From the NCBI RefSeq assembly GCF_900411375.1, contig NZ_LS422981.1, forward strand, positions 1 through 51,335: a DNA stretch of 51,335 bases. Reading direction: 5' to 3'. The position numbers and the translations under genes were made by a program. Every line of letters begins with the position of its first letter. Position 1 is the stretch's first letter. The DNA comes from Lentilactobacillus raoultii (GTDB taxonomy: Bacteria > Bacillota > Bacilli > Lactobacillales > Lactobacillaceae). Under the pieces are notes generated by a model. That model was given only the letters and a program-made list of their open reading frames with translations, searched no databases and was not told where the DNA came from. Positions 43,024-51,297 of this stretch are shown here, piece after piece.

Positions 43024-43203
43024 TTACGCTTCAGCAGCGAACATTAACACCACCGTTACCGCCAACATTGCCAACGTCCACAGCCCATAGTGGTGATTAT
43101 GAGCCGGCTTTTCCTTGCGAGCATAGTCGTAACCCCAAAGAAAAATCAGCACAATTAAACTTAAATCAGAAATTCCTGATAAGACATATAGTATATTTTG
43201 CAT
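43024..43203 (-). CDS. 59-residue two-span membrane protein
   Basis: ATG at 43201-43203 with GAGGG at 43208-43212. The protein MQNILYVLSGISDLSLIVLIFLWGYDYARKE..., then a His-rich loop KPAHNHHYG, then LWTLAMLAVTVVLMFAAEA, has two hydrophobic helices with a polar Lys/His loop. No family recognised. It lies between araR and the epimerase gene, on the araR strand, downstream of the degenerate repeat copy. The overlapping plus-strand frame is a shadow. Confidence 0.6.
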   Translation of the reverse strand: MQNILYVLSGISDLSLIVLIFLWGYDYARKEKPAHNHHYGLWTLAMLAVTVVLMFAAEA

Positions 43204-43273
43204 CGTAGCCCTCGCTTACTTGACTTCCCCTTGAAATACTTTTGCTAAACGGTATTCGTTAGTATGTGCAGAT

Positions 43274-43374
43274 CTCCCAAAAGCAGCACCACTCCCAACC
43301 CGAAAAATTCAAACCCAGGATTTCCCAGATTGACGTCTTAGCATCCGGTTGCTAACCGCTTTTGTCCGTTCACT
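43274..43374 (-). repeat. Structured intergenic repeat, degenerate copy (unit 5)
   Basis: Nearly identical to unit 2 over the CCCAAAAGCAGCACCACTCC arm and the AAACCCAGGATTTCCCAGATTGACGTCTTAGC arm, but about 12 bases of the distal arm (GCTAAGAGATCAATCT region) are lost, so the apical stem can no longer form fully. Same orientation as the other copies. Confidence 0.8.
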
Positions 43375-43408
43375 AATAAAATATCATATTTCAACGGTAA
43401 ATAACATA

Positions 43409-43487
43409 GAATTGTACGGATAAATATGATTTATTGGGTTGCACCTCCGTACAAAAAAATATTATAATACATATAAAAGCGGTTTCA
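43409..43487 (+). promoter_or_regulatory. Promoter, AraR boxes and cre upstream of the epimerase gene
   Basis: AATTGTACGGATAAAT at about 43411-43426 matches the AraR consensus at 13 of 16 positions. A weaker half-box CCGTACAAA lies at 43447-43455. TATAAT at 43463-43468 has a weak TTGCAC -35 at 43439-43444. A cre match TAAAAGCGGTTTCA at 43474-43487 (one mismatch) sits just downstream as a roadblock site. Confidence 0.7.
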
Positions 43488-43526
43488 AAGCCTAAATTTA
43501 TTATTTTTAAGGAGTGCTTCACAATT

Positions 43527-44543
43527 ATGCAAGCAAAAAAAGAATTATTCGACAACTATAATGATCAAGATATTCAAAAATTTACGTTAACTAACGACAA
43601 TGGCGTTTCAATTTCAGTGATTACTCTCGGGGCCACTTGGCAAGCCTTTGATTTTCCTGACAAAAACGGTCACTCCGCCAATGTGCTATTAAGTCAGGCC
43701 ACCAGTAAACAAATCATGGCCAACCAATACTTCTGCCAGGCAATTGGTCGAACAGCCGGCCGAATTACCAATGGGACCTTTTCAATTAACGGCAAAGAAT
43801 ACCACGTCGACCAAAACGAAGGCACCACGACCCTTCACGGTGGCCCCCACGGCTTTAACACCCAAATTTGGAACGGTTCAATTGATGACAATCAAATCGT
43901 TATGGAAAAACACATTGCTTCAGCTGATGACTCCTTCCCCGGCAATTTAGACGTCAAAATTACCTGGACGTTGAATGACGACAATACGGCGACCGTCACC
44001 TATACCGCTAAAAGTGATGCCGACACCCTGTTTAACCCAACTCAGCACGCCTACTTTAACTTGGGTGATACCGACAACGTCTACGATCAATCGCTGACCA
44101 TCGACGCGGATAAATACTTGGAACTGAATTCGGATAAAACCCCATCCGGTAAAATGGTCAACGTGGCTGGCTCCGCCTACGATTTTCGGAATGGTCAAAA
44201 TATTAAGAGCGGCATTGATGACATGAAAGCCAGCGTCGGCCATACTTACGATGAAGTCTATGTGATTAATGATCACCCAGCTGACCAGCCAATTGCCACT
44301 CTGGCAGACCCGACTTCGGGAAGAAAAGTCCACATCTTCTCTAACCGAAACGCCTTGGTGGTCTTTACCCCAGATGATTTAAACGGCGTCACCTTCGAAC
44401 GTGGTGCCGGTGTTCCCCACATGGGCATTGCTTTGGAAGCTCAGAATCTACCTGACACGCCAAATCATGAAGGCTTCGGCAGCGTCCTGTTGCCGGCTGG
44501 TGAAGAAAAGCGTTATTCGATCAGTTACCAAGCTGAATTCTAA
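43527..44543 (+). CDS. galM: Aldose 1-epimerase (mutarotase)
   Basis: 338 residues from the ATG (MQAKKELFDNYNDQ), with AAGGAG 12 bases upstream; the in-frame start at 43434 lies before the promoter and is rejected. It interconverts alpha and beta anomers of aldoses such as galactose or arabinose. Family motifs: QAIGRTAGRITNG, the TTLHGGPHGFNTQIW stretch with the first catalytic His, NPTQHAYFNLGD with the second, and a C-terminal ALEAQNLPDTPNHEGF with the catalytic Glu. AraR boxes and a cre tie it to arabinose use, unlike galactose-operon galM genes. Ends at the hairpin at 44572-44598. Confidence 0.92.
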   Translation: MQAKKELFDNYNDQDIQKFTLTNDNGVSISVITLGATWQAFDFPDKNGHSANVLLSQATSKQIMANQYFCQAIGRTAGRITNGTFSINGKEYHVDQNEGTTTLHGGPHGFNTQIWNGSIDDNQIVMEKHIASADDSFPGNLDVKITWTLNDDNTATVTYTAKSDADTLFNPTQHAYFNLGDTDNVYDQSLTIDADKYLELNSDKTPSGKMVNVAGSAYDFRNGQNIKSGIDDMKASVGHTYDEVYVINDHPADQPIATLADPTSGRKVHIFSNRNALVVFTPDDLNGVTFERGAGVPHMGIALEAQNLPDTPNHEGFGSVLLPAGEEKRYSISYQAEF

Positions 44544-44571
44544 ATTGACTGATTTTTAAAATAGCTAAGTG

Positions 44572-44598
44572 AAAAAGTCGGAGTCTTTCGGCTTTTTT
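44572..44598 (+). terminator. Terminator after the epimerase gene
   Basis: AAAAAGTCG pairs with CGGCTTTTTT around GAGTCTTT. Confidence 0.75.
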
Positions 44599-44765
44599 GT
44601 CGTTCATTAAAATGGAAACGTTCAACCACTCTCTCAAAAGCAAAATTAATCCAAAATCACAAAGTTTAAGTTTCTGATTTTGATTGAATTGGTTAACTAG
44701 AATCCCCGTTTTATCAACGTTTTCAAGTAAGTTAATGCCTGCCTCCTGTTAGTAATCAGTCAAAC

Positions 44766-44794
44766 TTGTGAAATCGGTTTCACCTCTATATAAT
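44766..44794 (+). promoter_or_regulatory. Promoter with embedded cre site
   Basis: TTGTGA (44766-44771), 17-bp spacer, TATAAT (44789-44794). The cre TGAAATCGGTTTCA at 44769-44782 matches TGWNANCGNTNWCA fully and is palindromic. It covers the -35 and spacer, so CcpA would repress this promoter. Confidence 0.85.
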
Positions 44795-44830
44795 GGGTGT
44801 GCTGAATAAATATTTTAAAGGGGTTTATTT

Positions 44831-45673
44831 ATGATGAAAAAGGTTAAATTTCGTTGGTTGGGACTATTAGGAATCTTAGGAGCCGTTATGATTCTGTTAA
44901 CCGGCTGTGGCCAAAAGAATGCCTCGTCAAAGGGGCCGTTGATCTGTGCCACGTCCGGAACGCTGTATCCAACATCATTTCACGATGAAAAAAGCAACAA
45001 GTTAACCGGCTATGATGTTGAGATTGTCCGGGCGGTTGCCAAAAAGCTGCACCGGAAAGTGACCTTTAAAGAAATGAATGTCGATGCCCAGTTAACGGCG
45101 GTTAAAACCGGGAAGGCCGACATAGCTGCTAACGACTTTACTGTTTCACCGGCTCGCCAAAAGGAATTTACTTTATCGACGCCTTATAAGCACTCATTTA
45201 ACAGTATTGTTGTCCGCCGAAAGGATAATTCCGGCATTCATTCCTGGGCCGATATTAAGGGTAAACGGGCTGCCGGTGAGGCCGGTACCAGCTATCAACG
45301 ACTCGCCAAACAGCTGGGCGCCAAACCCGTTAACTATGATAATGTCTCCAATGACATCTATCTGAAGGACGTTAAAAAGGGCAAAACCGATTTGATTATG
45401 AACGACTATTACCTGCAAAAATTGGCCTTAGCCGCTGTGCCTCACAACGGGTTGAAGATTTTAAATAATATGTACTTTACAACCAATGAAGATGGCAAAG
45501 GTACCGGCATTTTAATGAAGAAGGGCAATACCAAACTACAGAAGCAGGTTGACCGGGCCCTTCGCCAACTGAAGAAGAATGGCACTTTAAAGAAACTCTC
45601 CGAGAAGTATTATCACGCTGACGTTTCCAAACAGCCTAAAGTTCACATCTCCAAACGCTTTACCATCAAGTAG
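44831..45673 (+). CDS. Polar amino-acid ABC transporter substrate-binding lipoprotein
   Basis: 280 residues. Lipoprotein signal peptide: MMKKVKFRWLGLLGILGAVMILLTGCGQ, with lipobox LTGC (Cys about 26) for lipid attachment. The mature SBP_bac_3 domain reads TSGTLYPTSFHDEKSNKLTGYDVEIVRAVAKKL, KTGKADIAANDFTVSPARQKEFTLSTPY and GTSYQRLAKQLGA, typical of cystine, Gln or His binding proteins. It delivers the amino acid to the permease encoded 13 bases downstream. AAAGGGG precedes the ATG. The promoter has a perfect cre, so carbon catabolite repression is likely. No ATPase gene follows. Confidence 0.9.
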   Translation: MMKKVKFRWLGLLGILGAVMILLTGCGQKNASSKGPLICATSGTLYPTSFHDEKSNKLTGYDVEIVRAVAKKLHRKVTFKEMNVDAQLTAVKTGKADIAANDFTVSPARQKEFTLSTPYKHSFNSIVVRRKDNSGIHSWADIKGKRAAGEAGTSYQRLAKQLGAKPVNYDNVSNDIYLKDVKKGKTDLIMNDYYLQKLALAAVPHNGLKILNNMYFTTNEDGKGTGILMKKGNTKLQKQVDRALRQLKKNGTLKKLSEKYYHADVSKQPKVHISKRFTIK

Positions 45674-45686
45674 GTGACTGACAACC

Positions 45687-46343
45687 ATGCTCAAAAGTTT
45701 TTCAATTCCAAACTTTTTTAACGCCCCACTTGCGGTTCACTCGATTCCAAAAATTTTAGCGGGCTTTCCCATGTCGCTTTATTTAACGGTTGTCAGCTTT
45801 GTGGGTGCTCTCATTTTGGGACTGTTCTTGACACTGGCCCAACTCAGTCCGGTTAAGCTCATTCATTGGCCGGCCAGAGCGTTTATTTCCTTTATGCGGG
45901 GCGTGCCGATGCTGGTCTTACTATTTATCATCTACTTTGGCTTCGGTGCGGATGCACTGCCAGCGGCCGTAATCGCGTTTACCATTAATTGCAGCGCCTT
46001 TGTTTCCGAAGTTTTTCGGGCATCTTTTAGCGCTGTTGATCGCGGTCAATGGGAAGCTGCCTATTCCTTAGGCTTACCCTACCACATCGTGATCGCCAAG
46101 GTGATCTTTCCCCAGGCGTTTAGAATTGCCATCCCGGCACTCGGCAACATTTTACTGGATCTGTTCAAAAGCACGTCATTGGCGGCCATGATTACCGTTA
46201 GTGAAATGTTCATGGATGCCAAGATCGTCGCCGGTGCCTATCAGGACTACATGAGCATCTATATTGTCATGGCAGTCATCTACTGGTTTTTCTGCTGGCT
46301 GATGACGATTGGCCAAACCCAGCTTGAGCGGGCTTTGGCGTAA
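45687..46343 (+). CDS. Polar amino-acid ABC transporter permease
   Basis: 218 residues with five membrane segments. The HisM/GlnP-type domain has FMRGVPMLVLLFIIYFG and the EAA loop WEAAYSLGLPYHIVIAKVIFPQAFRIAIPALGN that docks the ATPase. Operon with the binding protein. The partner ATPase is not in this operon, which ends at the terminator at 46371-46420, so it must be shared or encoded elsewhere. Confidence 0.92.
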   Translation: MLKSFSIPNFFNAPLAVHSIPKILAGFPMSLYLTVVSFVGALILGLFLTLAQLSPVKLIHWPARAFISFMRGVPMLVLLFIIYFGFGADALPAAVIAFTINCSAFVSEVFRASFSAVDRGQWEAAYSLGLPYHIVIAKVIFPQAFRIAIPALGNILLDLFKSTSLAAMITVSEMFMDAKIVAGAYQDYMSIYIVMAVIYWFFCWLMTIGQTQLERALA

Positions 46344-46370
46344 TGCTGATTATTCATGAATCTTATTTCG

Positions 46371-46420
46371 GAGATCGGTTGATAACTCCTATAAAGGGGC
46401 TTTATCAACCGATCTTTTTT
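46371..46420 (+). terminator. Terminator of the amino-acid importer operon
   Basis: AGATCGGTTGATA pairs with TATCAACCGATCT and is followed by TTTTTT. Confidence 0.88.
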
Positions 46421-46606
46421 GTGGTAATTTTTCAGTGAGTCACGTCGACACTTTTAAAAACCAACTTCCCTTTGACTTCAGTATGCTAAAATAAAATCGT
46501 TTAGCTTGTCGGTTGCCTTGCACTCAAGCTTGACCCGATCGCAATTTCTCGGCAACCAATCACTAAAAAAATAACGATTCAATCAAAACAGAAATGGGGA
46601 ATTAAC

Positions 46607-47590
46607 ATGTGTACCAGTGTCACTTTTCTATCCGAAACCGGAGATAATTTTCTGGCTCGGACAATGGACTTTGCATTTGAATTGGACGGCCGACCGGTGG
46701 TTATCCCACGTCACCAACACTTTAACAGCAGTGCCAGTACAGCCGGATACGATACTAAACTGGCCTTTGTCGGGGCCGGCCGCAACCTGAACGGCTATGT
46801 ATTGGTCGATGGTGTCAATGAACGCGGCTTAAGTGGCGCCGCTCTTTATTTCAGTGGTGAAGCGAGCTATTCAGACCAGATCAAGGACGATCACACCAAT
46901 TTGGCCTCTTATGAAGTCCTCAACTGGCTTTTGGGCAACGCGGAAAGCTGTAATCATGCGGCAGAGTTGATTCAAAAGCTGAACGTAGTCAACGCACCAA
47001 TCAAATTAATGGGAAAAGTTATTCCGTTGCACTGGATCCTTTCAGACCGTTACGGTGATTGTCGGGTCTTGGAAATCCGGGCCGATGGGGTCCATTTCCT
47101 TAAAAATCCAGTGGGCGTGATGACCAATTCACCGGAGTTCGAATGGCATCTCAAGAATTTAAACAATTTCACAGAACTTCAGCCTAATCCCCACCCGGAT
47201 CGGGACTACAACGGCTACCGGATTACTGCCTTTGGTCCCGGTAGTGGTGCTTTGGGGATGCCCGGTGACTATACGTCGGTTTCTCGATTCGTACGGACTG
47301 CTTTCATGCGTCAATATACAACCAGCGCTCCAAGCAAAGCCGCCGTCAATGTTCTCAGCCATATTCTTAACTCGGTTGAAATTCCCAAGGGTGTCAAGCT
47401 CAAAGAAAATGGTGGCGCCGACTACACCCAGTATCGCGGTTATATGGATTCCAGTCATCTGACTTACTATATGCAGCCCTACGATAATCAAACGATTGCT
47501 AAAGTCACCTTAACCGAGGAATTGATGACCAACCAACAACCGGTAGAATTCCCACTAGCCCATGAACAAACGTATGACTCACTCAATTAA
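46607..47590 (+). CDS. Choloylglycine hydrolase family (penicillin V acylase / BSH-like)
   Basis: 327 residues. The Ntn-hydrolase nucleophile Cys is residue 2 (MCTSVTF), exposed after Met removal. Other conserved residues: Arg18 and Asp21 (ARTMDF), an Asn in GVMTNSPEFEWHLKNL, and an Arg in TSVSRFVRTAF. The enzyme family hydrolyses amide bonds of bile salts or penicillin V, or N-acyl signals. Bile-salt versus penicillin preference cannot be decided from sequence alone. It lies 23 bases upstream of lpdD with no terminator, so the two may be cotranscribed although functionally unrelated. Confidence 0.85.
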   Translation: MCTSVTFLSETGDNFLARTMDFAFELDGRPVVIPRHQHFNSSASTAGYDTKLAFVGAGRNLNGYVLVDGVNERGLSGAALYFSGEASYSDQIKDDHTNLASYEVLNWLLGNAESCNHAAELIQKLNVVNAPIKLMGKVIPLHWILSDRYGDCRVLEIRADGVHFLKNPVGVMTNSPEFEWHLKNLNNFTELQPNPHPDRDYNGYRITAFGPGSGALGMPGDYTSVSRFVRTAFMRQYTTSAPSKAAVNVLSHILNSVEIPKGVKLKENGGADYTQYRGYMDSSHLTYYMQPYDNQTIAKVTLTEELMTNQQPVEFPLAHEQTYDSLN

Positions 47591-47613
47591 ATTTTCTGGA
47601 GGCGTCACTTTCA

Positions 47614-48033
47614 ATGCAATCCACTCACGATTTTAGCGTTCAGGCTGAAAACTACACCATTTCAGCGGCACTCTTTACAATTGGCCCCGATATTTTAATC
47701 ATTATTACCGGTGGCGATCACCCCCACATTGGCGATGTCACCACCAAGTCACCAACCACGGATCTGCAAACGATTCAATATCCCAGCCACGACGGCCGCT
47801 TTCACAAAGATTATTTTTTATCAGAGCGCTTAGCGCCGCAAATTAAGCCCATGCTTAAGGGTAATTTGACCATTTTGGCCGGTGTCCATGTCGATCACAT
47901 TACCCAAGCCCAACTCAATGCCTCATTCGACATGATCGACCAATTAGCTGCTCAAATAAACAACTGGCTAGCCAATCATCCAGTAACAATTTCCAAACCA
48001 AAATACTATCATCACGATGAACAACCAAAATAG
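47614..48033 (+). CDS. lpdD: Gallate decarboxylase accessory subunit LpdD
   Basis: 139 residues. Its opening QAENYTISAALFTIGPDILIIITGGDHPHIGDVT, with GG-H-HIGDV, and the late HVDHITQAQLNASFDMIDQLAAQINNW, match the small LpdD family associated with gallate decarboxylases in lactobacilli. Its exact role is unresolved, with a chaperone or subunit of the UbiD-type enzyme proposed. A GGAGGCG site precedes the ATG. It is followed by a hairpin at 48057-48099 before lpdC, so the two may be transcribed separately or with partial readthrough. Confidence 0.75.
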   Translation: MQSTHDFSVQAENYTISAALFTIGPDILIIITGGDHPHIGDVTTKSPTTDLQTIQYPSHDGRFHKDYFLSERLAPQIKPMLKGNLTILAGVHVDHITQAQLNASFDMIDQLAAQINNWLANHPVTISKPKYYHHDEQPK

Positions 48034-48056
48034 TGACTGAATTTGCCAATCCATCT

Positions 48057-48099
48057 AAAACGAACGCTTCGGCATCAACACCCGGGACGTTCTTTTTTG
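48057..48099 (+). terminator. Hairpin terminator between lpdD and lpdC
   Basis: AAAACGAACG pairs with CGTTCTTTTTT around a C/G-rich loop, followed by a T-run. It may limit readthrough into lpdC. Confidence 0.6.
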
Positions 48100-48209
48100 T
48101 GTTTAATCACTTAGTCGTTTTTCGAATAACGGTCCAGTCATTTTCGAATAAATAGCGCTTTTAATCAATCGTATAATAAGCCTAACAATCAAATTAGGAG
48201 ATGACAGGC

Positions 48210-49685
48210 ATGGCAAACCAACCATGGGATTTAAGACGGGTGTTGTCAGAATTAAAAGACGACCCCAAACAATATCACGAGACCAACGTTGAAGTTGATC
48301 CAGAAGCCGAAATTTCGGGTGTCTATCGGTATATCGGGGCTGGTGGCACTGTGAAACGACCAACTCAAGCGGGTCCGGCAATGATGTTCAATACCATCAA
48401 AGGCTTTCCGGATACCCGGGTCTTGATTGGCTTAATGGCCAGCCGGAAGCGGGTTGGCAAAATCTTTCACCACGACTATCGAACATTGGGACAATTTTTA
48501 AATAAATCGGTCTCCAATCCAATTTGGCCGGAAACAGTTAACGAATCCCAGGCGCCGGCCCACGAAGTCGTTCACAAAGCAACCGAGCCCGGGTTTGATA
48601 TTCGTAAATTAGTTGCCGCACCAACCAACACACCGGAAGATGCTGGGCCTTACATTACTGTTGGTGTCGTGCTTGGTTCCAGTATGGATAAATCAAAAAG
48701 CGACGTGACGATTCATCGAATGGTCCTTGAAGATAAAGACAAACTGGGAATTTACATTATGCCTGGTGGTCGCCACATCGGCGCATTCGCTGAAGAATAT
48801 GAAAAAGCTAATCAGCCAATGCCAGTGACCATTAGCATCGGCCTGGATCCGGCCATCACAATTGGTGCAACCTTTGAGCCACCAACCACGCCAATCGGTT
48901 ATAACGAGCTCGGAGTGGCCGGCAGCATTCGCCAACAGCCGGTTCAACTCGTTGATGGCTTAACCGTTGATGAAAAAGCGATTGCCCGGGCGGAATATAC
49001 GCTGGAGGGCTACATTATGCCAAATGAACGGATTCAAGAGGATATCAATACCCACACCGGCAAAGCCATGCCGGAATTCCCCGGATATGACGGCGATGCC
49101 AATCCAGCACTCCAAGTGATCAAAGTCACGGCCGTCACTCATCGGCGTGATCATCCAATTATGCAAAGCGTGATTGGTCCGAGTGAAGAACACGTTTCCA
49201 TGGCCGGCATCCCGACCGAAGCCAGCATCCTGCAACTGGTTAACCGCGCCATCCCCGGCAAAGTGACTAATGTTTATAATCCGCCGGCTGGTGGGGGTAA
49301 ATTAATGACCATTATGCAAATTCACAAGGAGAACGCGGCTGACGAAGGCATTCAACGCCAAGCCGCACTACTGGCGTTCTCAGCTTTCAAAGAATTGAAA
49401 ACCGTCTTTTTAGTTGATGAAGATGTTGACATTTTTGATATGAATGATGTTGTGTGGACCATGAATACCCGGTTCCAAGCGGATCAGGATCTAATAGTCC
49501 TTTCAGGAATGCGCAACCATCCACTTGACCCTTCCGAGCGGCCGGAATATGACCCCAAGTCTATTCGATTCCAAGGGATGAGTTCCAAATTAGTTATTGA
49601 TGGTACCGTGCCGTTTGACATGAAGGCTCAATTTGAACGGGCCAAGTTCAAAGAAGTGCCCGATTGGAAAAAGTTTTTAGACTAA
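48210..49685 (+). CDS. lpdC: UbiD-family gallate decarboxylase catalytic subunit
   Basis: 491 residues from the second in-frame ATG (MANQPWDLRRVLSELKDD), since AGGAG lies 9 bases upstream of it. Length matches gallate decarboxylase LpdC (about 490). It removes CO2 from gallate or protocatechuate using prenylated FMN made by the lpdB product. Family features: PWDLRRVL N-terminus, SRKRVGKIFHHD, DAGPYITVGVVLG, GRHIGAFAEEYEKANQPMPVTISIGLDP and DPSERPEYDPKSIRFQGMSSKLVIDGTVP near the C-terminus. Nine adjacent-enzyme partners are not needed; lpdB follows 15 bases downstream. The family call is firm, the gallate preference is by context. Confidence 0.85.
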   Translation: MANQPWDLRRVLSELKDDPKQYHETNVEVDPEAEISGVYRYIGAGGTVKRPTQAGPAMMFNTIKGFPDTRVLIGLMASRKRVGKIFHHDYRTLGQFLNKSVSNPIWPETVNESQAPAHEVVHKATEPGFDIRKLVAAPTNTPEDAGPYITVGVVLGSSMDKSKSDVTIHRMVLEDKDKLGIYIMPGGRHIGAFAEEYEKANQPMPVTISIGLDPAITIGATFEPPTTPIGYNELGVAGSIRQQPVQLVDGLTVDEKAIARAEYTLEGYIMPNERIQEDINTHTGKAMPEFPGYDGDANPALQVIKVTAVTHRRDHPIMQSVIGPSEEHVSMAGIPTEASILQLVNRAIPGKVTNVYNPPAGGGKLMTIMQIHKENAADEGIQRQAALLAFSAFKELKTVFLVDEDVDIFDMNDVVWTMNTRFQADQDLIVLSGMRNHPLDPSERPEYDPKSIRFQGMSSKLVIDGTVPFDMKAQFERAKFKEVPDWKKFLD

Positions 49686-49700
49686 CTTAGAGGTGTGATT

Positions 49701-50264
49701 ATGAAACAACTGATTATTGGTATTACCGGCGCCTCCGGAACTATTTACGGAATTGATCTGCTTAAAAAACTAAGTCAAATTACCGAAGTCGAAACACACT
49801 TAATTATGAGTTCATGGGCTAAAAAGAATCTCGAATTGGAAACCGATCTCACAATGGCTGACGTGAAGAAGCTCGCTAATCACGTTTATTCGGCTAATGA
49901 TCAAGGTGCCAAAATTGCCAGCGGTTCTTTTTTGAGCGACGGGATGGTCATTGTCCCGGCCAGTATGAAGACCGTTGCCAGCGTGGCATATGGTTTGGCT
50001 GACAATTTGATTGCCCGAGCCGCCGACGTCACCATTAAAGAACAGCGTAAACTGGTCATCGTTCCGCGGGAAACCCCGTTAAGCGTGATTCATCTAGAAA
50101 ATCTCACCCGATTGGCCAAACTGGGTGCACAAATTATTCCCCCGATTCCCGCTTTCTATCATCATCCCCAAACGATCCAAGATTTAATCGATCATCAAAC
50201 TATGAAGGTTCTCGATGCCTTCAACATTTCAAACGACATTAGTTCTCGTTGGGAAGGCGATTAA
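49701..50264 (+). CDS. lpdB: UbiX-like flavin prenyltransferase
   Basis: 187 residues from the ATG at 49701, preceded by AGAGGTG. It makes prenylated FMN from FMN and dimethylallyl phosphate, the cofactor of LpdC. Motifs: GITGASGTIYG flavin-binding loop at the N-terminus, a SGSFLSDGMVIVPASMKTVASVA loop, and KLVIVPRETPLSVIHLENLTRLAKLGA, all hallmarks of UbiX/PAD1. It immediately follows lpdC, so cofactor and enzyme are coexpressed. Confidence 0.9.
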   Translation: MKQLIIGITGASGTIYGIDLLKKLSQITEVETHLIMSSWAKKNLELETDLTMADVKKLANHVYSANDQGAKIASGSFLSDGMVIVPASMKTVASVAYGLADNLIARAADVTIKEQRKLVIVPRETPLSVIHLENLTRLAKLGAQIIPPIPAFYHHPQTIQDLIDHQTMKVLDAFNISNDISSRWEGD

Positions 50265-50279
50265 CAATTTAAAGACGCA

Positions 50280-51185
50280 TCAAGATAACGGTTGGTTTCT
50301 AAAAGCCTCGGTTAAGCGATGCAGCACACTCAGTAACAACTGATTGCCATGACGCCGGGGGTAAACAAACTGAAGATCACTATAAACGGGTGGCGTCAAC
50401 GACTTCATCCTCAATTTATCAGTCATAAAGGGCCCAACCGATTTTTGAAACAAAAAGGTGACACTGGCTGAATGTTGTAACATGCCGATCAAAGTCTCAA
50501 TATGAGTACTTTGAAAATAAATCTCAGGTTTAAGTTCACCCTGTTTAAACCAGTTCATCATTAATTCGTAAACGCCTGATCCTTTAGGTAGCGTCATCAC
50601 CTGCCCATGGCGCAAATCAATGGGTGAGACGTTGGATTGTGTCGCCAAGGGATGATTGACAACCATGACCACTTTTAATTCATCCGTGATCAAGCCAACT
50701 TTTTGATAATAAAGATCAGAAACTGCCTGTGCCTGAACATCCCGTAAAATCACTGCGTCAACCTGTCTTGCTTTTAATTGGTTAAGAATGACTTCACCTT
50801 CGTTTTCCAAAAGTGAAATTTGAACGTGGGGATGCTGATTATTATACTCGGCGATGATTGAGGCAATTCGATACTGTCCCGCAATCGGCACGGTGCCAAT
50901 CTTTAAAGTGGGCTTTTCCGCCGTGCGATTCTCAGCCAACGCTTGAAGAGCCGCTTCATAACTCTTAACAATGGTTTGAGCAGACTGAAGGAATTGCTTA
51001 CCATCAGCTGTAATTTCCAAGTGTCGTTTATTGGTTGTATTAATGAGTTGACTGTTTAATTCTTCGGCCATTTTTCGCAAACGCTTAGAAATTTCTGACT
51101 GCGATAAGTTGACCTGTCGTGCTGCTTTAGAGATGCTTTTTAACTGACAGACCAAAATAAACGCTTCGAGATCATCAATTGTCAT
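50280..51185 (-). CDS. LysR-family transcriptional regulator (likely of the lpd locus)
   Basis: 301 residues from the ATG at 51183-51185 (MTIDDLEAFILVCQLKSISKAARQVNLSQSEISKRLRKM) with AAGGGGGG upstream; a longer reading is unsupported. The N-terminal 60 residues form the LysR winged helix-turn-helix. The rest is the effector domain (PTLKIGTVPIAGQYRIASIIAEYNNQHPHVQISLLE). Convergent with lpdB and divergent from the next gene, so it may sense phenolic acids and activate the decarboxylase genes or that gene. The effector is inferred, not shown. Confidence 0.85.
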   Translation of the reverse strand: MTIDDLEAFILVCQLKSISKAARQVNLSQSEISKRLRKMAEELNSQLINTTNKRHLEITADGKQFLQSAQTIVKSYEAALQALAENRTAEKPTLKIGTVPIAGQYRIASIIAEYNNQHPHVQISLLENEGEVILNQLKARQVDAVILRDVQAQAVSDLYYQKVGLITDELKVVMVVNHPLATQSNVSPIDLRHGQVMTLPKGSGVYELMMNWFKQGELKPEIYFQSTHIETLIGMLQHSASVTFLFQKSVGPFMTDKLRMKSLTPPVYSDLQFVYPRRHGNQLLLSVLHRLTEAFRNQPLS

Positions 51186-51297
51186 CTCAGAGATGCCCCC
51201 CCTTTCAACTAGTGTAACGTATCTTTGAAAAGCTAAATTATTGTGATAATCGTCGTTTCTTGATATGCTGGGGAAAAAGTTAAAGGAATGATCATCG

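Noticed and set aside
43008-43208. 66-codon plus-strand frame
   Set aside because: Pro/Thr-rich shadow of the 59-residue membrane protein gene on the minus strand, which has the ribosome site.
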